A DNA stretch of 38,480 nt from a virus. Below, in pieces: positions 17,850 through 26,165 of this stretch. Position 1 is the stretch's first letter. Each line of letters opens with the position of its first letter. The notes beneath the pieces were generated by a model. That model made no database searches. It had not been told where the DNA came from and worked only from the letters and a program-made list of their open reading frames with translations. Location of the stretch: positions 1-38,480 of the IMG/VR virus record IMGVR_UViG_3300042323_000977. One strand, given 5' to 3'. The translations under genes and the position numbers were made by a program.

Positions 17850-19165
17850 CGCAACACCCGGGCGCCGCCGCCCCTGAACCCGGTCAACACTCGGGCGGGC
17901 CCGGTGTTCGGCCGGCGCGCGATGGCGGAACGATCGACCACAAGCCCGTGTTTGATCGCCTGATGACTGAGGCTGAACGCATCCGAGAAATGCGAAGCCC
18001 AGTCATGCACTGGCACATCCTTGATCGTCACCCCGTCGCGCTCCTCCTTCGCGTGGTAGGCGTCCAGCGCCTCGATGCCGTCGCCGCATCCGCTGGCGTT
18101 GAAATGCGCGCGCGGGAATGCGTCCTGGGCGAGATTGATCCCGTCCCAGACCGAGTGCTGCCGGGGCACCGGCACCACGTTGGTCAGTCCTGCCACCCCC
18201 AACGCCTCTTCCCAGAGCCCGCCATTCTGCGCGGCGGCGTCGTGCGGGATAAAATGCGCCCCGTAGGCGTAGCGCTTCGCCTTGAGGTAGCCAGCCCAGT
18301 CAGCCGGTGTTCTGCGATCCTCGCCGCCTGAGAGGGCTTCGAGGTAGTTGATCCGGTCGCCCACAAGCTGCCAGATCCAGAGCCGCTGGTTCTGCGGGGC
18401 GCCCACGTCCCAGCTTGTGTAAACCGGCAGCTCCTTGAACCACAGCACATCGTCCGACACCCGGCGCGCGGCCCGTGCGGCTTCGAGGTGGCTCGCGTAG
18501 ATCGCGCCCGGCCGTCCCACGGCGAAGCTGCATTCATACTCCTGGGCAAACGTGTGCGGGGGCGTCCCGTTGCGGATGTCGGCGAGCTCGGACGCTGGCA
18601 GAATCCCCGAGTCGCTCGCGCGCAGAATCAGCGTGAACCAAGCCGGATCTTTGAGCGCCTCGCTCCACAACCGCCAGAATTGGTTCCGGCCCTTTGGGGT
18701 CCCGATGAACGTCGCCCATCCGGTGTAGTCGCTTAGACACGGCCGAATGACCGCGTGCCACGCGGCCGGGTCAATATCCGCGTATTCGTCGATGACAACC
18801 CCGTCGAGATACAGCCCCCGCATGCGTTCGTAAGACTCGCCGGAGTAAAGCCGAATCGACGCCCCGCTTGGCAGGATCACCACCAGATCCGCCTCGTTGA
18901 TGCGCACCCCCGGAATCTGTCCGAGAAACTGCTTGATGTAGCTCCAAGCGATGTCCTTGGCCTGATCGCGCGTCGGGGCCACGTAGGCGTAACGCAGGGG
19001 CGGCCCGGGGCGGGTGTGGGTCAACGCCCGCAGAATCAAATCTTGAATGCAGCAGAATGTCTTCCCGCCCCGGCGATGCACGACCATGCAGGCCCAGCGT
19101 TGGCTGCGTTCCAGGTAGCCCCGGAACTGCTCCCGAGGTTCGATCTCAACCGTGATCCGGGCCAC
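17846..19165 (-). CDS. terL: terminase large subunit (439 aa)
   Basis: The packaging motor ATPase and nuclease. The ATPase part shows a deviant Walker A VHRRGGKT (29-36), Walker B GVVIDEYAD (122-130, catalytic E127) and the coupling motif FIGTPKG (153-159). The nuclease part shows SWDVG (D253), HDAAAQ and a closing HDWASHFSDAFS segment with the last acidic ligand. The start is taken as GTG at 19165, overlapping the small subunit by 20 bases, because sequence further upstream only mirrors the terS frame. Family: Terminase_6/6C-type. Confidence 0.9.
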   Translation of the reverse strand: MARITVEIEPREQFRGYLERSQRWACMVVHRRGGKTFCCIQDLILRALTHTRPGPPLRYAYVAPTRDQAKDIAWSYIKQFLGQIPGVRINEADLVVILPSGASIRLYSGESYERMRGLYLDGVVIDEYADIDPAAWHAVIRPCLSDYTGWATFIGTPKGRNQFWRLWSEALKDPAWFTLILRASDSGILPASELADIRNGTPPHTFAQEYECSFAVGRPGAIYASHLEAARAARRVSDDVLWFKELPVYTSWDVGAPQNQRLWIWQLVGDRINYLEALSGGEDRRTPADWAGYLKAKRYAYGAHFIPHDAAAQNGGLWEEALGVAGLTNVVPVPRQHSVWDGINLAQDAFPRAHFNASGCGDGIEALDAYHAKEERDGVTIKDVPVHDWASHFSDAFSLSHQAIKHGLVVDRSAIARRPNTGPARVLTGFRGGGARVLR

Positions 19166-19541
19166 TGCGTCCCCCGATTTTGACCACGATGTCCACCTCG
19201 CCCGCGTGTTCGACCTCGACCTTGTCCCCGTATTTCTTCGGGGCGATCTTGGAGGCCGCCCACTTGAGCGCATCCATGCGGAGCCTGCCAAGCTGCGCGT
19301 CTTTCGCGGTGCGCGCCTCCTCCAAGATCATCTCGGCGAACGTGTCCGCCTGCTTCGCGCGCGCGCGCACATACTGGTCGCGAAGTTCCGGTCGTTCCTC
19401 GACCAAATCCAGAAACATGCCCTTTGATGGGAACCCTTTTGTTTTACAAATCTCGATCAGCGTTTTGCCCTCGGCGAGTTGGCGAAACACCTCGGCGAGC
19501 GTCTCGCTCGGAATGTCTGCGCGCTTGATTCGCTTCGCCAT
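19146..19541 (-). CDS. terS: terminase small subunit (131 aa)
   Basis: The N-terminal helix-turn-helix-like part (LAEVFRQLAEGKTLIEICKTKGFPSKGMFLDLVEE) is typical of small terminases that recognise the packaging site, followed by a helical oligomerisation part (QYVRARAKQADTFAEMI, LRMDALKWAASKIAPKKYG). The WxxxKxxPKKYGDK ending is a common signature of Sf6-type small terminases. It overlaps terL and is the first gene of the late block. The repeat element at 19591-19703 lies directly upstream and could hold the packaging or late-promoter signal. Confidence 0.85.
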   Translation of the reverse strand: MAKRIKRADIPSETLAEVFRQLAEGKTLIEICKTKGFPSKGMFLDLVEERPELRDQYVRARAKQADTFAEMILEEARTAKDAQLGRLRMDALKWAASKIAPKKYGDKVEVEHAGEVDIVVKIGGRSGPDHG

Positions 19542-19590
19542 GGCTCAAGGTCCTAGTGTCCGATTTCGCGTCGTGTCCAGACCTGTTTTT

Positions 19591-19703
19591 TTGAAGGCCC
19601 AAAAGGCCAAGGCCAATAAATACCCCCCTAAAGGGGGGTTATTGGCCTTCTTGGCCTAAGGCCAGAAAGGTCAATTTGGCCCTTCTTGGCCTTATTGGCC
19701 TAA
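19591..19703. repeat. hairpin/repeat element A
   Basis: A 9-bp outer stem GGCCAATAA (19611-19619) pairs with TTATTGGCC (19639-19647). Inside, after a 3-base bulge, C6 (19623-19628) pairs with G6 (19633-19638) around a TAAA loop. Further GGCC words lie on both sides (TTCTTGGCC, AAGGCCAGAAAGG, CTTATTGGCC). No T-run follows on either strand, so it is not a classical terminator. It fills the whole gap between the early and late operons. Confidence 0.85.
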
Positions 19704-20989
19704 ACGCGCCTTTTTGCCCTCCATTCGCCGGGTTCTGCCTTCGATTCCTCCACCCATTTCAGGTCCTTGAGCCGCTCCCATTTGGTCTTGAACGTGGACG
19801 TTGACCAATCGGCCGCAACAGCGCGCTTGAGCATCTCGGAATAAGTCACCTGCTCATCTCCCATCATTTTGAGCAGTTTCTCCGGCGACCACACCTCAAC
19901 CCGCCCCTTGCGCACAGGCTCAGCCTCTGGCAACTCGTCCGCCTCTGCGGGCCGCCAGCAAATCGACCCCGGCTCTTTGGCGTGTGCGATCGACCGGTGA
20001 TAGATGCGTTCCCCCTCTTCGCCCACCCAACCCGCCCGGGCGCCGCGTTTGCCAAGGACCAGCTGAAAAACCTCATGAGAGCCCAGCCCCCGCACGGCCA
20101 CAACGGCCCGGGCCCAGTTGGCCCATTCCGCGCTGCCGCTGCCGAGGTATGCCAAGTCATTGCCAGCCCATGTCGCCTTTTCCTGCCCGCTGGGCGGCTT
20201 GTTGGTGTGATGCACGATCACCGTGGCGCAGTCGTATTTGTGGAGGATGGGGTTGAGCCCGTTGCGGAGGAATCCGCCGACAACCTCCTGGGATTTCACA
20301 TCGCCGCCGATGTAGGCAAGCGCCGGATCCAGCCAAAGAAGATCCATCGTCGCCGAGGCGGCAATCGGCTCGACCACCTGGGAGAGAAACGCATCCCCGC
20401 TCAGGGTGTCGCAAGTGTGCACGCTCACGTTCGCGAGCGCCTTGGCCTGCTCCTGCGCAGACAGACGAAGCCCCCGGATCACGCCGTCGCGCATCTCAGC
20501 CAAGTCCCCGTCGTCGTTCTCCGCCTGAATGAGCACCGAACGCAGGGGACGCGCCGGGCGAAGCCCGAAACATTCCCGGCCCAACGCCCAGAGGATCATG
20601 CATTGCATAGATAAACTCGATTTCCCGATGCCCGAGGGGCCCACCAGCAGCATTCCCCCGCCCTTGCACAGAAACCTGTCCTTGATGAGCTCGTCCGAGT
20701 CGTCCTTTGGCCGTTGCAGGCTGGCTAATGACCGAGTGAGCACCGGGGCGGCCGGTGTCGGCTTCTTCTTGGCCTTGGCGACAATGTCCCCAGGGCTGCC
20801 CTCGGCGAACCATCCGCAATATCCGCAACGGCACGCCCCCTCGATGACGTCGAGCGGCTCGGGCTCCGGGCAGGCCGGGCAAACAAACGTCAGCGCGCCG
20901 CTGCCAATGCTGGCCGACGCATAGAGATCCGCAGCGCGCCATGCGTGGTAGAGCTGCTCTTCAAAGGTGGTTGGGGTGGTGGTGGACAT
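19700..20989 (-). CDS. zinc-ribbon RecA-fold ATPase, replicative helicase/RepA-like (429 aa)
   Basis: Last gene of the early operon. An N-terminal zinc ribbon uses C37, C40, C53, C55 and C58. A RecA-like AAA_25 domain has Walker A GPSGIGKSS (117-125), Walker B LLWLDP (D221) and a sensor-like VIVHHTNKP segment near 258. The C-terminal part looks like a winged-helix (VTYSEMLKRAVAADWSTSTFKTKWERL). Such proteins act as hexameric replicative helicases. The start MSTTTPTTF is chosen because the frame upstream only mirrors the primase gene, which it still overlaps by 100 bases. The pairing with the primase implies a joint replication module. Confidence 0.8.
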   Translation of the reverse strand: MSTTTPTTFEEQLYHAWRAADLYASASIGSGALTFVCPACPEPEPLDVIEGACRCGYCGWFAEGSPGDIVAKAKKKPTPAAPVLTRSLASLQRPKDDSDELIKDRFLCKGGGMLLVGPSGIGKSSLSMQCMILWALGRECFGLRPARPLRSVLIQAENDDGDLAEMRDGVIRGLRLSAQEQAKALANVSVHTCDTLSGDAFLSQVVEPIAASATMDLLWLDPALAYIGGDVKSQEVVGGFLRNGLNPILHKYDCATVIVHHTNKPPSGQEKATWAGNDLAYLGSGSAEWANWARAVVAVRGLGSHEVFQLVLGKRGARAGWVGEEGERIYHRSIAHAKEPGSICWRPAEADELPEAEPVRKGRVEVWSPEKLLKMMGDEQVTYSEMLKRAVAADWSTSTFKTKWERLKDLKWVEESKAEPGEWRAKRRV

Positions 20990-21966
20990 TGGAAAAAGGG
21001 ATCGAAAAAGAAAACTTCTTGGCGGACTTCCCCGGGGGTCTCCCATCCGGGGGGTAAATAAGCTTCTGGGGCAGGCGGCGCGGACCGCACCCCGCCTGGG
21101 AGCCGGACCAACTGGCACCGGGTCCAAGTGGCCGGATCCGCGCCCAGCCTCACGGCCTCGGTCATGAGCTCCCGGGCGTGCTCCTCGCTCTTGCAAGGGC
21201 CATACCAGCCATGGAGGGATTTCCCCCCCGAATGCACGGCCAACCGCAACTGGGGCCAGCCCAGTGCCTCGGCAACGGCCTTGAGATACCAATGGATCGC
21301 CGCCTGTTCATCCAGGCTGCCGCAATCAAACTCCACCACTAGCCAGCGCCGGGGCCCGGTGTTATCGAGCGAGCGGTGAGTGAGTCGCCCGTCGAGCCCG
21401 CGCCCGCTTGTGCCGGTCATGGGACTGGGGACCACCAGCCCGCACCCGTCAGCCTCTCCCCAGCGCGCCCGGCTCCGGGTCCGTGCCGTGCCGGGATGCC
21501 CTGCGGCGAGGCAAAGCCATTCCGCATCGGGCAACAGAGCATTGAGCCACTGCATCGCGCTCTGTTGCGGAGGCTCCACCGGGCTGCGGTGAAAAAGATC
21601 CACCAACCCGCCCACGCCGTCGCGTTTGGATGCCGCCACCATGGCCGCCCGGTGGCCAGGCTCCGGCTTTGGCCAACGCTCCGCGCTGGCAGAACGCCGT
21701 GGGGCCGCTTCCTGCAGGTCCGGCGCATCCTTGTCGGCCGGCGCTTGCCACGCGATCTCCCGTGAATTAGCAACCGCGTCTCGGATCTCCCGGGGCGTCA
21801 CCCTGCGGGCCGCTCCAGCGGTGGCGGCAGTCAGGGCGGCTTCGATCACCGGCCCGGGCATATGGGCATGGAGTTGCCGGGCGACCGCGAACAGCCAGGC
21901 ATGAATCCCGGCGCCCGCCGTCGGCGGGGACGCGAGCTTTTCCACCAACCATTGAGGGAGACTCAC
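20890..21966 (-). CDS. archaeo-eukaryotic-type primase (AEP) protein (358 aa)
   Basis: The C-terminal half carries an AEP-like pattern: WLVVEFDCG (acidic motif, 212-214), LAVHSGGKSLHGWYGP (SGG...HGWY motif, 246-255) and CQLVRLPGGVR (284-294). The N-terminal 100 residues contain a helical domain with TPREIRDAVANSREIAW. It is translationally coupled (GTGA) to the 95-aa gene. It presumably makes primers for the adjacent helicase. The first acidic motif has only E212 and D214, so whether it is an active primase or primase-polymerase is inferred. The last 35 residues lie in the overlap with the ATPase gene. Confidence 0.7.
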   Translation of the reverse strand: MSLPQWLVEKLASPPTAGAGIHAWLFAVARQLHAHMPGPVIEAALTAATAGAARRVTPREIRDAVANSREIAWQAPADKDAPDLQEAAPRRSASAERWPKPEPGHRAAMVAASKRDGVGGLVDLFHRSPVEPPQQSAMQWLNALLPDAEWLCLAAGHPGTARTRSRARWGEADGCGLVVPSPMTGTSGRGLDGRLTHRSLDNTGPRRWLVVEFDCGSLDEQAAIHWYLKAVAEALGWPQLRLAVHSGGKSLHGWYGPCKSEEHARELMTEAVRLGADPATWTRCQLVRLPGGVRSAPPAPEAYLPPGWETPGEVRQEVFFFDPFFQCPPPPQPPLKSSSTTHGALRISMRRPALAAAR

Positions 21967-22250
21967 GAGAGCACCCCCGCCAAGATCTCCGAAATCTCAA
22001 CCCCAGCCTGCTCCCGGTAGCCGCGCCGGAGCACGGGTGCCAACACCGGGAGGAACCCCTCAAACGCATCGGCCCCCTGTTGGGTGGCATAAACGAACAC
22101 CATCCTGTTTTCCCGCCCGTCACGTTCCCAGGCGATGGCCCGGAGAGCGCCGCGGAGGTTGATCTCGAGCCCCCCGTTGGCCGGGACTTGGCCCAGTATC
22201 CAATCCACAGCTGCCTGCACCCCCTGAGTTTCCGCCGCGTGTGTGCTCAT
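21963..22250 (-). CDS. hypothetical protein (95 aa)
   Basis: Coupled by 4-base overlaps to the helicase upstream and the primase downstream. It contains a mixed alpha/beta pattern (LEINLRGALRAIAWE, then RMVFVYATQQGADAFEGFLPVLAPVL). No family was recognised. Its place inside the replication module suggests a replication accessory role, but nothing in the sequence shows one. Confidence 0.7.
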   Translation of the reverse strand: MSTHAAETQGVQAAVDWILGQVPANGGLEINLRGALRAIAWERDGRENRMVFVYATQQGADAFEGFLPVLAPVLRRGYREQAGVEISEILAGVLS

Positions 22251-23773
22251 GACCGGCCCCCGATCCTCTGGCCGATCACGTAACCCGCCTGCTCCCGAGT
22301 CATGAGTTCCGCATTCGGGTTGCCCAGTCGGCGCAACAGCATTACCTGCTTCGGTGTCGCCAGCCCCATCTCCGCCCGGTGGGCGAGCCGGTCAATCAGC
22401 TTGGCCGCAAAGCCCCGCGTCATCCGCTCGGTCCAGATCCCCGCGCGGGAAAGCACGGCCAGCTGATTCTCCGTCGGCGGTTCCTCCTCCCAGGGCATCG
22501 TCGGTTCGTATTCCTCAAGGTCGCTGTCATGGATACCGACCGCCCACGCAAGCGGATCCACAAGACCCTTGGGCGCTTTGCGGTTCTTCGCAGCCTCCTC
22601 CAGCTGGGCAGCGAGGGCCTGCTCCACATCCACCTTCGCGCGCGCCTCGGCCTCGAGGATCTCCGCGCCTGCGTCGAGGTGCGCTTGGAGCGCCTTCTTG
22701 TGGGTCTCGTTGGGGGCGGAAATGTCCGCCGGCTGACAGAGGGACAAATCCCCGCTCAACCAGAGCGGATCCAAGAGCAGGCAAAACTCTTTGCCCGGCG
22801 CCGTCCGCGTGCCCCGGCCCACAATCTGGCAATACAACGCCCGGCTCTTGGTGGGGCGCAGGCACAGAATACAGTCGATGTCCGGCTGATCGTAGCCCTC
22901 GGTGAGCAACATGGCATTGCAAAGCGCCGTGCCCTGTCCCGCGCGCCGGAACCAGTCCAGCCGGTCGGCCCGGTCCTCACTGCCCCCGTCCACGTGCCGG
23001 GCGTCGATCCCCTCCTCCGCCAGCGCTTCCGCGAATTTCTCGCTCACATCGCACCTGGGGAGAAACACCAAGGTTTTCCGATCCCAGATCTCCGAAGCGG
23101 CAGCCCGGGCGACTTCCCGCAACCGAGGCTCCAGCAGACTGCTGGCGACGTCTGCCGATAAATCCGAGCCGCTGCGCAGCTTGATTGAGCGGGCGTCAAT
23201 TTCGACAGGGAGCCGAAGGGCCCTCAGATTGCAGAGGTGCCCGGCGCCGATGAGTTCCAGCAAACCGATCTCAAACGCGACGTTTTGGTAAAACGCCCCG
23301 AGCGATTTGCGGTCGGCCCGGTCGGGGGTGGCAGTCACCCCCAGCACGCGCGCAGTTTCAAACCGCCCGAGCACCTCCTGCCATTCCTCCGAAAGACTGT
23401 GATGAGCCTCGTCGCAGATGATTAGATCAAACGCATCCGGATCGTACTTGTGCAGCCGTCGCCGGACACTCTGCACAGACCCCACCACCACGCCGTGCCC
23501 AGGCATGGCCGTAGATGCGCCCTGTTCGACCGCTGCAAAGATCCCCGTCGCCGCGTGCAACTTCCCGGCGGCCTGCTTAACCAACTCCTCCCGGTGCGCC
23601 AGGATCAGCGTGCGGCCCGTCTCAGCGGCGGCGATGTGCGAAAAGATCACGGTCTTGCCGCCCCCGGTGGCTGCAATGCCCAGCTGGCGCTGGAACTGGC
23701 TCCAACCGGCCGCCACGGCGTCCACTGCCCGCTGCTGGTAGGGCCTGAGCGGCATTGAGAACGAGGCGCTCAT
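22247..23773 (-). CDS. SF2 DEAH-box helicase (508 aa)
   Basis: Complete superfamily 2 helicase motifs: RPYQQRAVDAV (Q-motif region), ATGGGKT (motif I, 35-41), DEAH (motif II, 121-124), TATP (motif III, 147-150) and QIVGRGTR (motif VI, 316-323). The layout matches the RadD/YejH-like and phage DEAD/DEAH helicases used in replication or recombination. The last 110 residues form an acidic linker and a helical tail with a PPTENQLAVLSRAGI segment and an ATPKQVMLLRRLG segment, which look like a repeated short helical motif. Confidence 0.88.
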   Translation of the reverse strand: MSASFSMPLRPYQQRAVDAVAAGWSQFQRQLGIAATGGGKTVIFSHIAAAETGRTLILAHREELVKQAAGKLHAATGIFAAVEQGASTAMPGHGVVVGSVQSVRRRLHKYDPDAFDLIICDEAHHSLSEEWQEVLGRFETARVLGVTATPDRADRKSLGAFYQNVAFEIGLLELIGAGHLCNLRALRLPVEIDARSIKLRSGSDLSADVASSLLEPRLREVARAAASEIWDRKTLVFLPRCDVSEKFAEALAEEGIDARHVDGGSEDRADRLDWFRRAGQGTALCNAMLLTEGYDQPDIDCILCLRPTKSRALYCQIVGRGTRTAPGKEFCLLLDPLWLSGDLSLCQPADISAPNETHKKALQAHLDAGAEILEAEARAKVDVEQALAAQLEEAAKNRKAPKGLVDPLAWAVGIHDSDLEEYEPTMPWEEEPPTENQLAVLSRAGIWTERMTRGFAAKLIDRLAHRAEMGLATPKQVMLLRRLGNPNAELMTREQAGYVIGQRIGGRS

Positions 23774-24126
23774 CGCGCGCCCCCTTCTTTGCGCAGCAAC
23801 TGTAATGCGCGCTCTATTTCACCGATGTCCCTCTTTGCTGAATCTAGGTTGTAAACAAGATGCGACGTCGTTCCCGCCCGGCTCACTCGATGAAAATGTT
23901 CGTCGCGCCAATGCAAACACTCGCGTGCGCACTTAAGACCGATCTCAGCGGCGTGAATCGCCTGCTCCCTCGCTTCATCGCGCTCGCGCTCCAGTTTGCG
24001 AGCCAAGTTTCTCATTTGTTCGAGCCTATCCCCATGCCAGAATCTGAAGTCACGGGCTGGCTGTAGTCGCTGAATGTCTTGGCAGCGTTCGAGCGCATCC
24101 GTCTCCGGCGTAGGTCGGTCGCTCAT
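23770..24126 (-). CDS. hypothetical coiled-coil protein (118 aa)
   Basis: ATGA overlaps on both sides. It begins with a PTPETDALERC segment, a start seen in many small phage proteins, and continues with a charged coiled coil (LARKLERERDEAREQAI) and further helices. No enzyme motif; function unknown. Confidence 0.65.
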   Translation of the reverse strand: MSDRPTPETDALERCQDIQRLQPARDFRFWHGDRLEQMRNLARKLERERDEAREQAIHAAEIGLKCARECLHWRDEHFHRVSRAGTTSHLVYNLDSAKRDIGEIERALQLLRKEGGAR

Positions 24127-24428
24127 TGCGCGCCCCCTTCCTCTTCCAGTATCCGCTCCAGCTCAGCGACGAGAAACGCGGCTGCGGTTGCGATCTCGTC
24201 TTTGATGGTGGCCTTGGCCGGACGCGTCCAGAGGTCTTTGGGGACTTTGCGCCCCTGAGACTTAATCAGAAACTTGACGAGCTCAGGCCCCACTTGTTCG
24301 AGGTTCAACATGCGGCACAGGCCCATGTCAGCGAGCCCGCCCGCCGGTAGCTTTTTCAGCGCGTCTTTGTGTTCGGTCTCTAGGCGCTCGCGCGCCTGCC
24401 AGATTTGTTCGATTGCTTCGGAGGTCAT
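24123..24428 (-). CDS. hypothetical protein (101 aa)
   Basis: A helical, charged protein (IWQARERLETEHKDALKKL at the start; VAELERILEEEG at the end) in a chain of 4-base overlaps. No recognised domain. It may bind DNA or another replication protein, but this cannot be shown from the sequence. Confidence 0.65.
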   Translation of the reverse strand: MTSEAIEQIWQARERLETEHKDALKKLPAGGLADMGLCRMLNLEQVGPELVKFLIKSQGRKVPKDLWTRPAKATIKDEIATAAAFLVAELERILEEEGGAQ

Positions 24429-24607
24429 TTGCGCTGGATTTCGTAGGTCATGGAAACGGTGATTTTGACGGGCTCGCTCTCTTCGCGTCCCTCCTCCAGC
24501 TCCTCAGCTACGTAAGCGAGAATGGCGTCTTGCTGAGCTTCGAGGCTCTTCCTCAGTTGGCCTGTCATGTCGTGCGCGATTGCGCGCACTAGTGAATGTC
24601 GGATCAT
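24425..24607 (-). CDS. hypothetical protein, short paralogue of the next gene (60 aa)
   Basis: It aligns along its length with the N-terminal 55 residues of the 180-aa neighbour: both have a hydrophobic start with a LA-H-M segment, an AQ..ILA/R core and then an acidic stretch leading into S/EEPVKxxV. It looks like a tandem duplicate retaining only the N-terminal unit. Coupled by ATGA at both ends. Function unknown. Confidence 0.65.
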   Translation of the reverse strand: MIRHSLVRAIAHDMTGQLRKSLEAQQDAILAYVAEELEEGREESEPVKITVSMTYEIQRK

Positions 24608-25146
24608 CGCGCCGCCTCCCCGTCATCTTTCGCTGAGGCCTCGTTCTCACCCTTCCGCATACACGCGGCGAGAGCGGCGTCGATCTTCTCGACGTCCTCT
24701 TGTGCAGGTTCCCTCCGATAAACCCCGTCTTCGGCCTTCAGGAATCCGACGTCGGCGAGCGTGGCTTCCACCTTCTGCTTCATTTTTTCGAGGCTTCCAG
24801 GCGTCACGGTGACAGAGTTAATCCGCTCACCATCCGGCCCCAGGCGGCTGATTGTGATGCTCGTTGCATCCAGCGGGAGCTTCCCCTGTTTTGGGTCCTC
24901 CAACGGATGCTTCTCCTTCACGCTCGTCCGCGTCGTGAAAGAAAACGCGGTCTCGACCGTGTTCGCGTCCAGGTTGAGCACCCCCCGCAGCGTGACACCG
25001 AATTTGACGGGCTCCTCCGAGTCCGTGCCGGTCTCCGACGCCTTCGCGATCGCCCTGAGTATTTCCTCCTCCTGCGCGCCGATGGCGTCGGCGAGGTCGT
25101 CCTGCATATGTTGCGCCAGTTGTTTTAGTAAGTAGTTCTTTGACAT
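24604..25146 (-). CDS. hypothetical protein (180 aa)
   Basis: The start MSKNYLLKQLAQHM is used; an upstream in-frame start at 25212 would add 22 atypical residues. Helical N-terminus (1-40), a beta-rich centre (KFGVTLRGVLNL, VETAFSFTTRTSVKEKH), then ITISRLGPDGERINSVTV and a charged helical end. Its N-terminal part is paralogous to the preceding 60-aa protein. Strand-forming central repeats resemble small phage DNA-binding accessory proteins, but no family is claimed. Confidence 0.65.
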   Translation of the reverse strand: MSKNYLLKQLAQHMQDDLADAIGAQEEEILRAIAKASETGTDSEEPVKFGVTLRGVLNLDANTVETAFSFTTRTSVKEKHPLEDPKQGKLPLDATSITISRLGPDGERINSVTVTPGSLEKMKQKVEATLADVGFLKAEDGVYRREPAQEDVEKIDAALAACMRKGENEASAKDDGEAAR

Positions 25147-25262
25147 TTTAAGAGTTGGTTTTGGGAAAGGGTCCCTGCGTCCAAGCCGACCGGCTCGAAA
25201 GGCGCGGTTCACAGCTCACAGGGAGCACGCGCCCGGCAATTTTGCCCGCAGGGATAAATGGG
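25147..25262 (-). other. intergenic gap with small palindrome
   Basis: This 116-base gap breaks the chain of overlapping early genes. It contains the perfect 12-base palindrome GGCAATTTTGCC (about 25238-25249). It could be an internal promoter or processing site for the distal half of the early operon; no -35/-10 pair was convincing. Confidence 0.3.
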
Positions 25263-25421
25263 TTACTTGTCCTTCGACATGCGGCGTTCCACGCCCTTCG
25301 TGATGCGTGCGAGAAATGCCTTTTCGCGCGGTGTCCGCTTAATCACCTTATCGCAACTGGCGGAGAACTCCTTCATCTCCGCCTTGCTGGGCATGTCGCC
25401 GGATTTGCGTCGTTTGCTCAT
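25263..25421 (-). CDS. small basic protein (52 aa)
   Basis: ATG at 25421 overlaps the upstream stop (ATGA). The product is rich in Lys/Arg (MSKRRKSGDMPSKAEMKEF, then a TPREKAFLARITKGVERRMSK segment). It is missed by length cut-offs near 60 residues, but the overlap and composition support a real gene. Probably a nucleic-acid-binding accessory protein; inferred from charge only. Confidence 0.6.
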   Translation of the reverse strand: MSKRRKSGDMPSKAEMKEFSASCDKVIKRTPREKAFLARITKGVERRMSKDK

Positions 25422-25657
25422 GAGCGGAATTTCTCACAGAGCTTGAGCACCATCTCCAAAGAGCGCTGGTTGAGATACAACTGCGCGGAGTGGTTTGCTT
25501 GGAGGTCGCCCACGATGCCCGCAAACTCCGAGCTCTGATGTTGCAAGGGCCCCATGATCGCCTCGCGAAGCTCCTTGAGCGCGGAAACGGCCTCGGTTTT
25601 GCCGTTGATGTCATTCACCGTGATCCGGTCGTTAAGGATCTCGAGGATCTTGCTCAT
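25418..25657 (-). CDS. hypothetical protein (79 aa)
   Basis: A soluble helical protein (SKILEILNDRITVNDING at the start; EAVSALKELREAIMGPL; SLEMVLKLCEKFRS at the end). Coupled to both neighbours by 4-base overlaps. No family recognised. Confidence 0.65.
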   Translation of the reverse strand: MSKILEILNDRITVNDINGKTEAVSALKELREAIMGPLQHQSSEFAGIVGDLQANHSAQLYLNQRSLEMVLKLCEKFRS

Positions 25658-25794
25658 AGGCCCCCCTTCGCTTTGCGGATGATCGCCCAGAGCGCGCAGG
25701 CAAACGCGATGCTCAGCAGGCCCAGCGACCAGCGCCGGGAGGGACTCCTCTGGTTACTCAGCCAGAGCGGTGTCTTGATGTTCAGAGATTTCAT
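25654..25794 (-). CDS. small membrane protein (46 aa)
   Basis: A very short gene exactly filling the space between the resolvase and the 79-aa gene, with ATGA-type overlaps at both ends. After a basic N-terminus (SNQRSPSRRWS) it has one hydrophobic helix (about residues 23-40, LGLLSIAFACALWAII) and a Lys-containing tail. A single-pass membrane protein is predicted; role unknown. Confidence 0.55.
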   Translation of the reverse strand: MKSLNIKTPLWLSNQRSPSRRWSLGLLSIAFACALWAIIRKAKGGL

Positions 25795-26165
25795 TCAGGG
25801 ATGATTGTGATTTCGATGCGCGGGAATTTCTCGACTTCGGTAAAGGTGGGCCGCTCGGGCCAAAGGTCTTTGTCGTTTGCAACGATCCCGGCGTCCGCCA
25901 GGCCGTCGATGTAGGATTTGAGGCTTGCGATCAGGTTGTCCGGATCCGGCTGGCGGTTTCTCGGACCGAGAAAAACGGCGGGGTGCAGCTTGGCTTTGCC
26001 CCACCGAGGGGGCGGGCACCCGTCGAGCACCCGCACCGCCTCGATCCTTGCAGCCCCCCGGGCCGCTTTGACCATCCGGGCCTTGATTGCCCAGTGACTC
26101 CGCGCATTGGGCGACAACCGGCGATCCGGCAGGGGCAACTGGAACGTGAGCGCCTCAAAACTCAT
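25791..26165 (-). CDS. rusA: RusA-like Holliday junction resolvase (124 aa)
   Basis: RusA-family pattern: an N-terminal beta strand with LSPNARSHW, then PDPDNLIASLKSYIDGLADAGIVANDKDLW. The acidic metal ligands correspond to D74, D76, D87 or D98, with K83 in the usual DN..K.. position. RusA resolves four-way junctions during phage recombination and replication and debranches DNA before packaging. The C-terminus EITIIP is the final strand. It overlaps the DUF669-like gene by 11 bases. Confidence 0.85.
   Translation of the reverse strand: MSFEALTFQLPLPDRRLSPNARSHWAIKARMVKAARGAARIEAVRVLDGCPPPRWGKAKLHPAVFLGPRNRQPDPDNLIASLKSYIDGLADAGIVANDKDLWPERPTFTEVEKFPRIEITIIPE

Noticed and set aside
19611-19647. 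Ordinary rho-independent terminator at element A
   Set aside because: The stem is strong, but neither strand has a following T-run, and the same build recurs in a control region where termination makes little sense.
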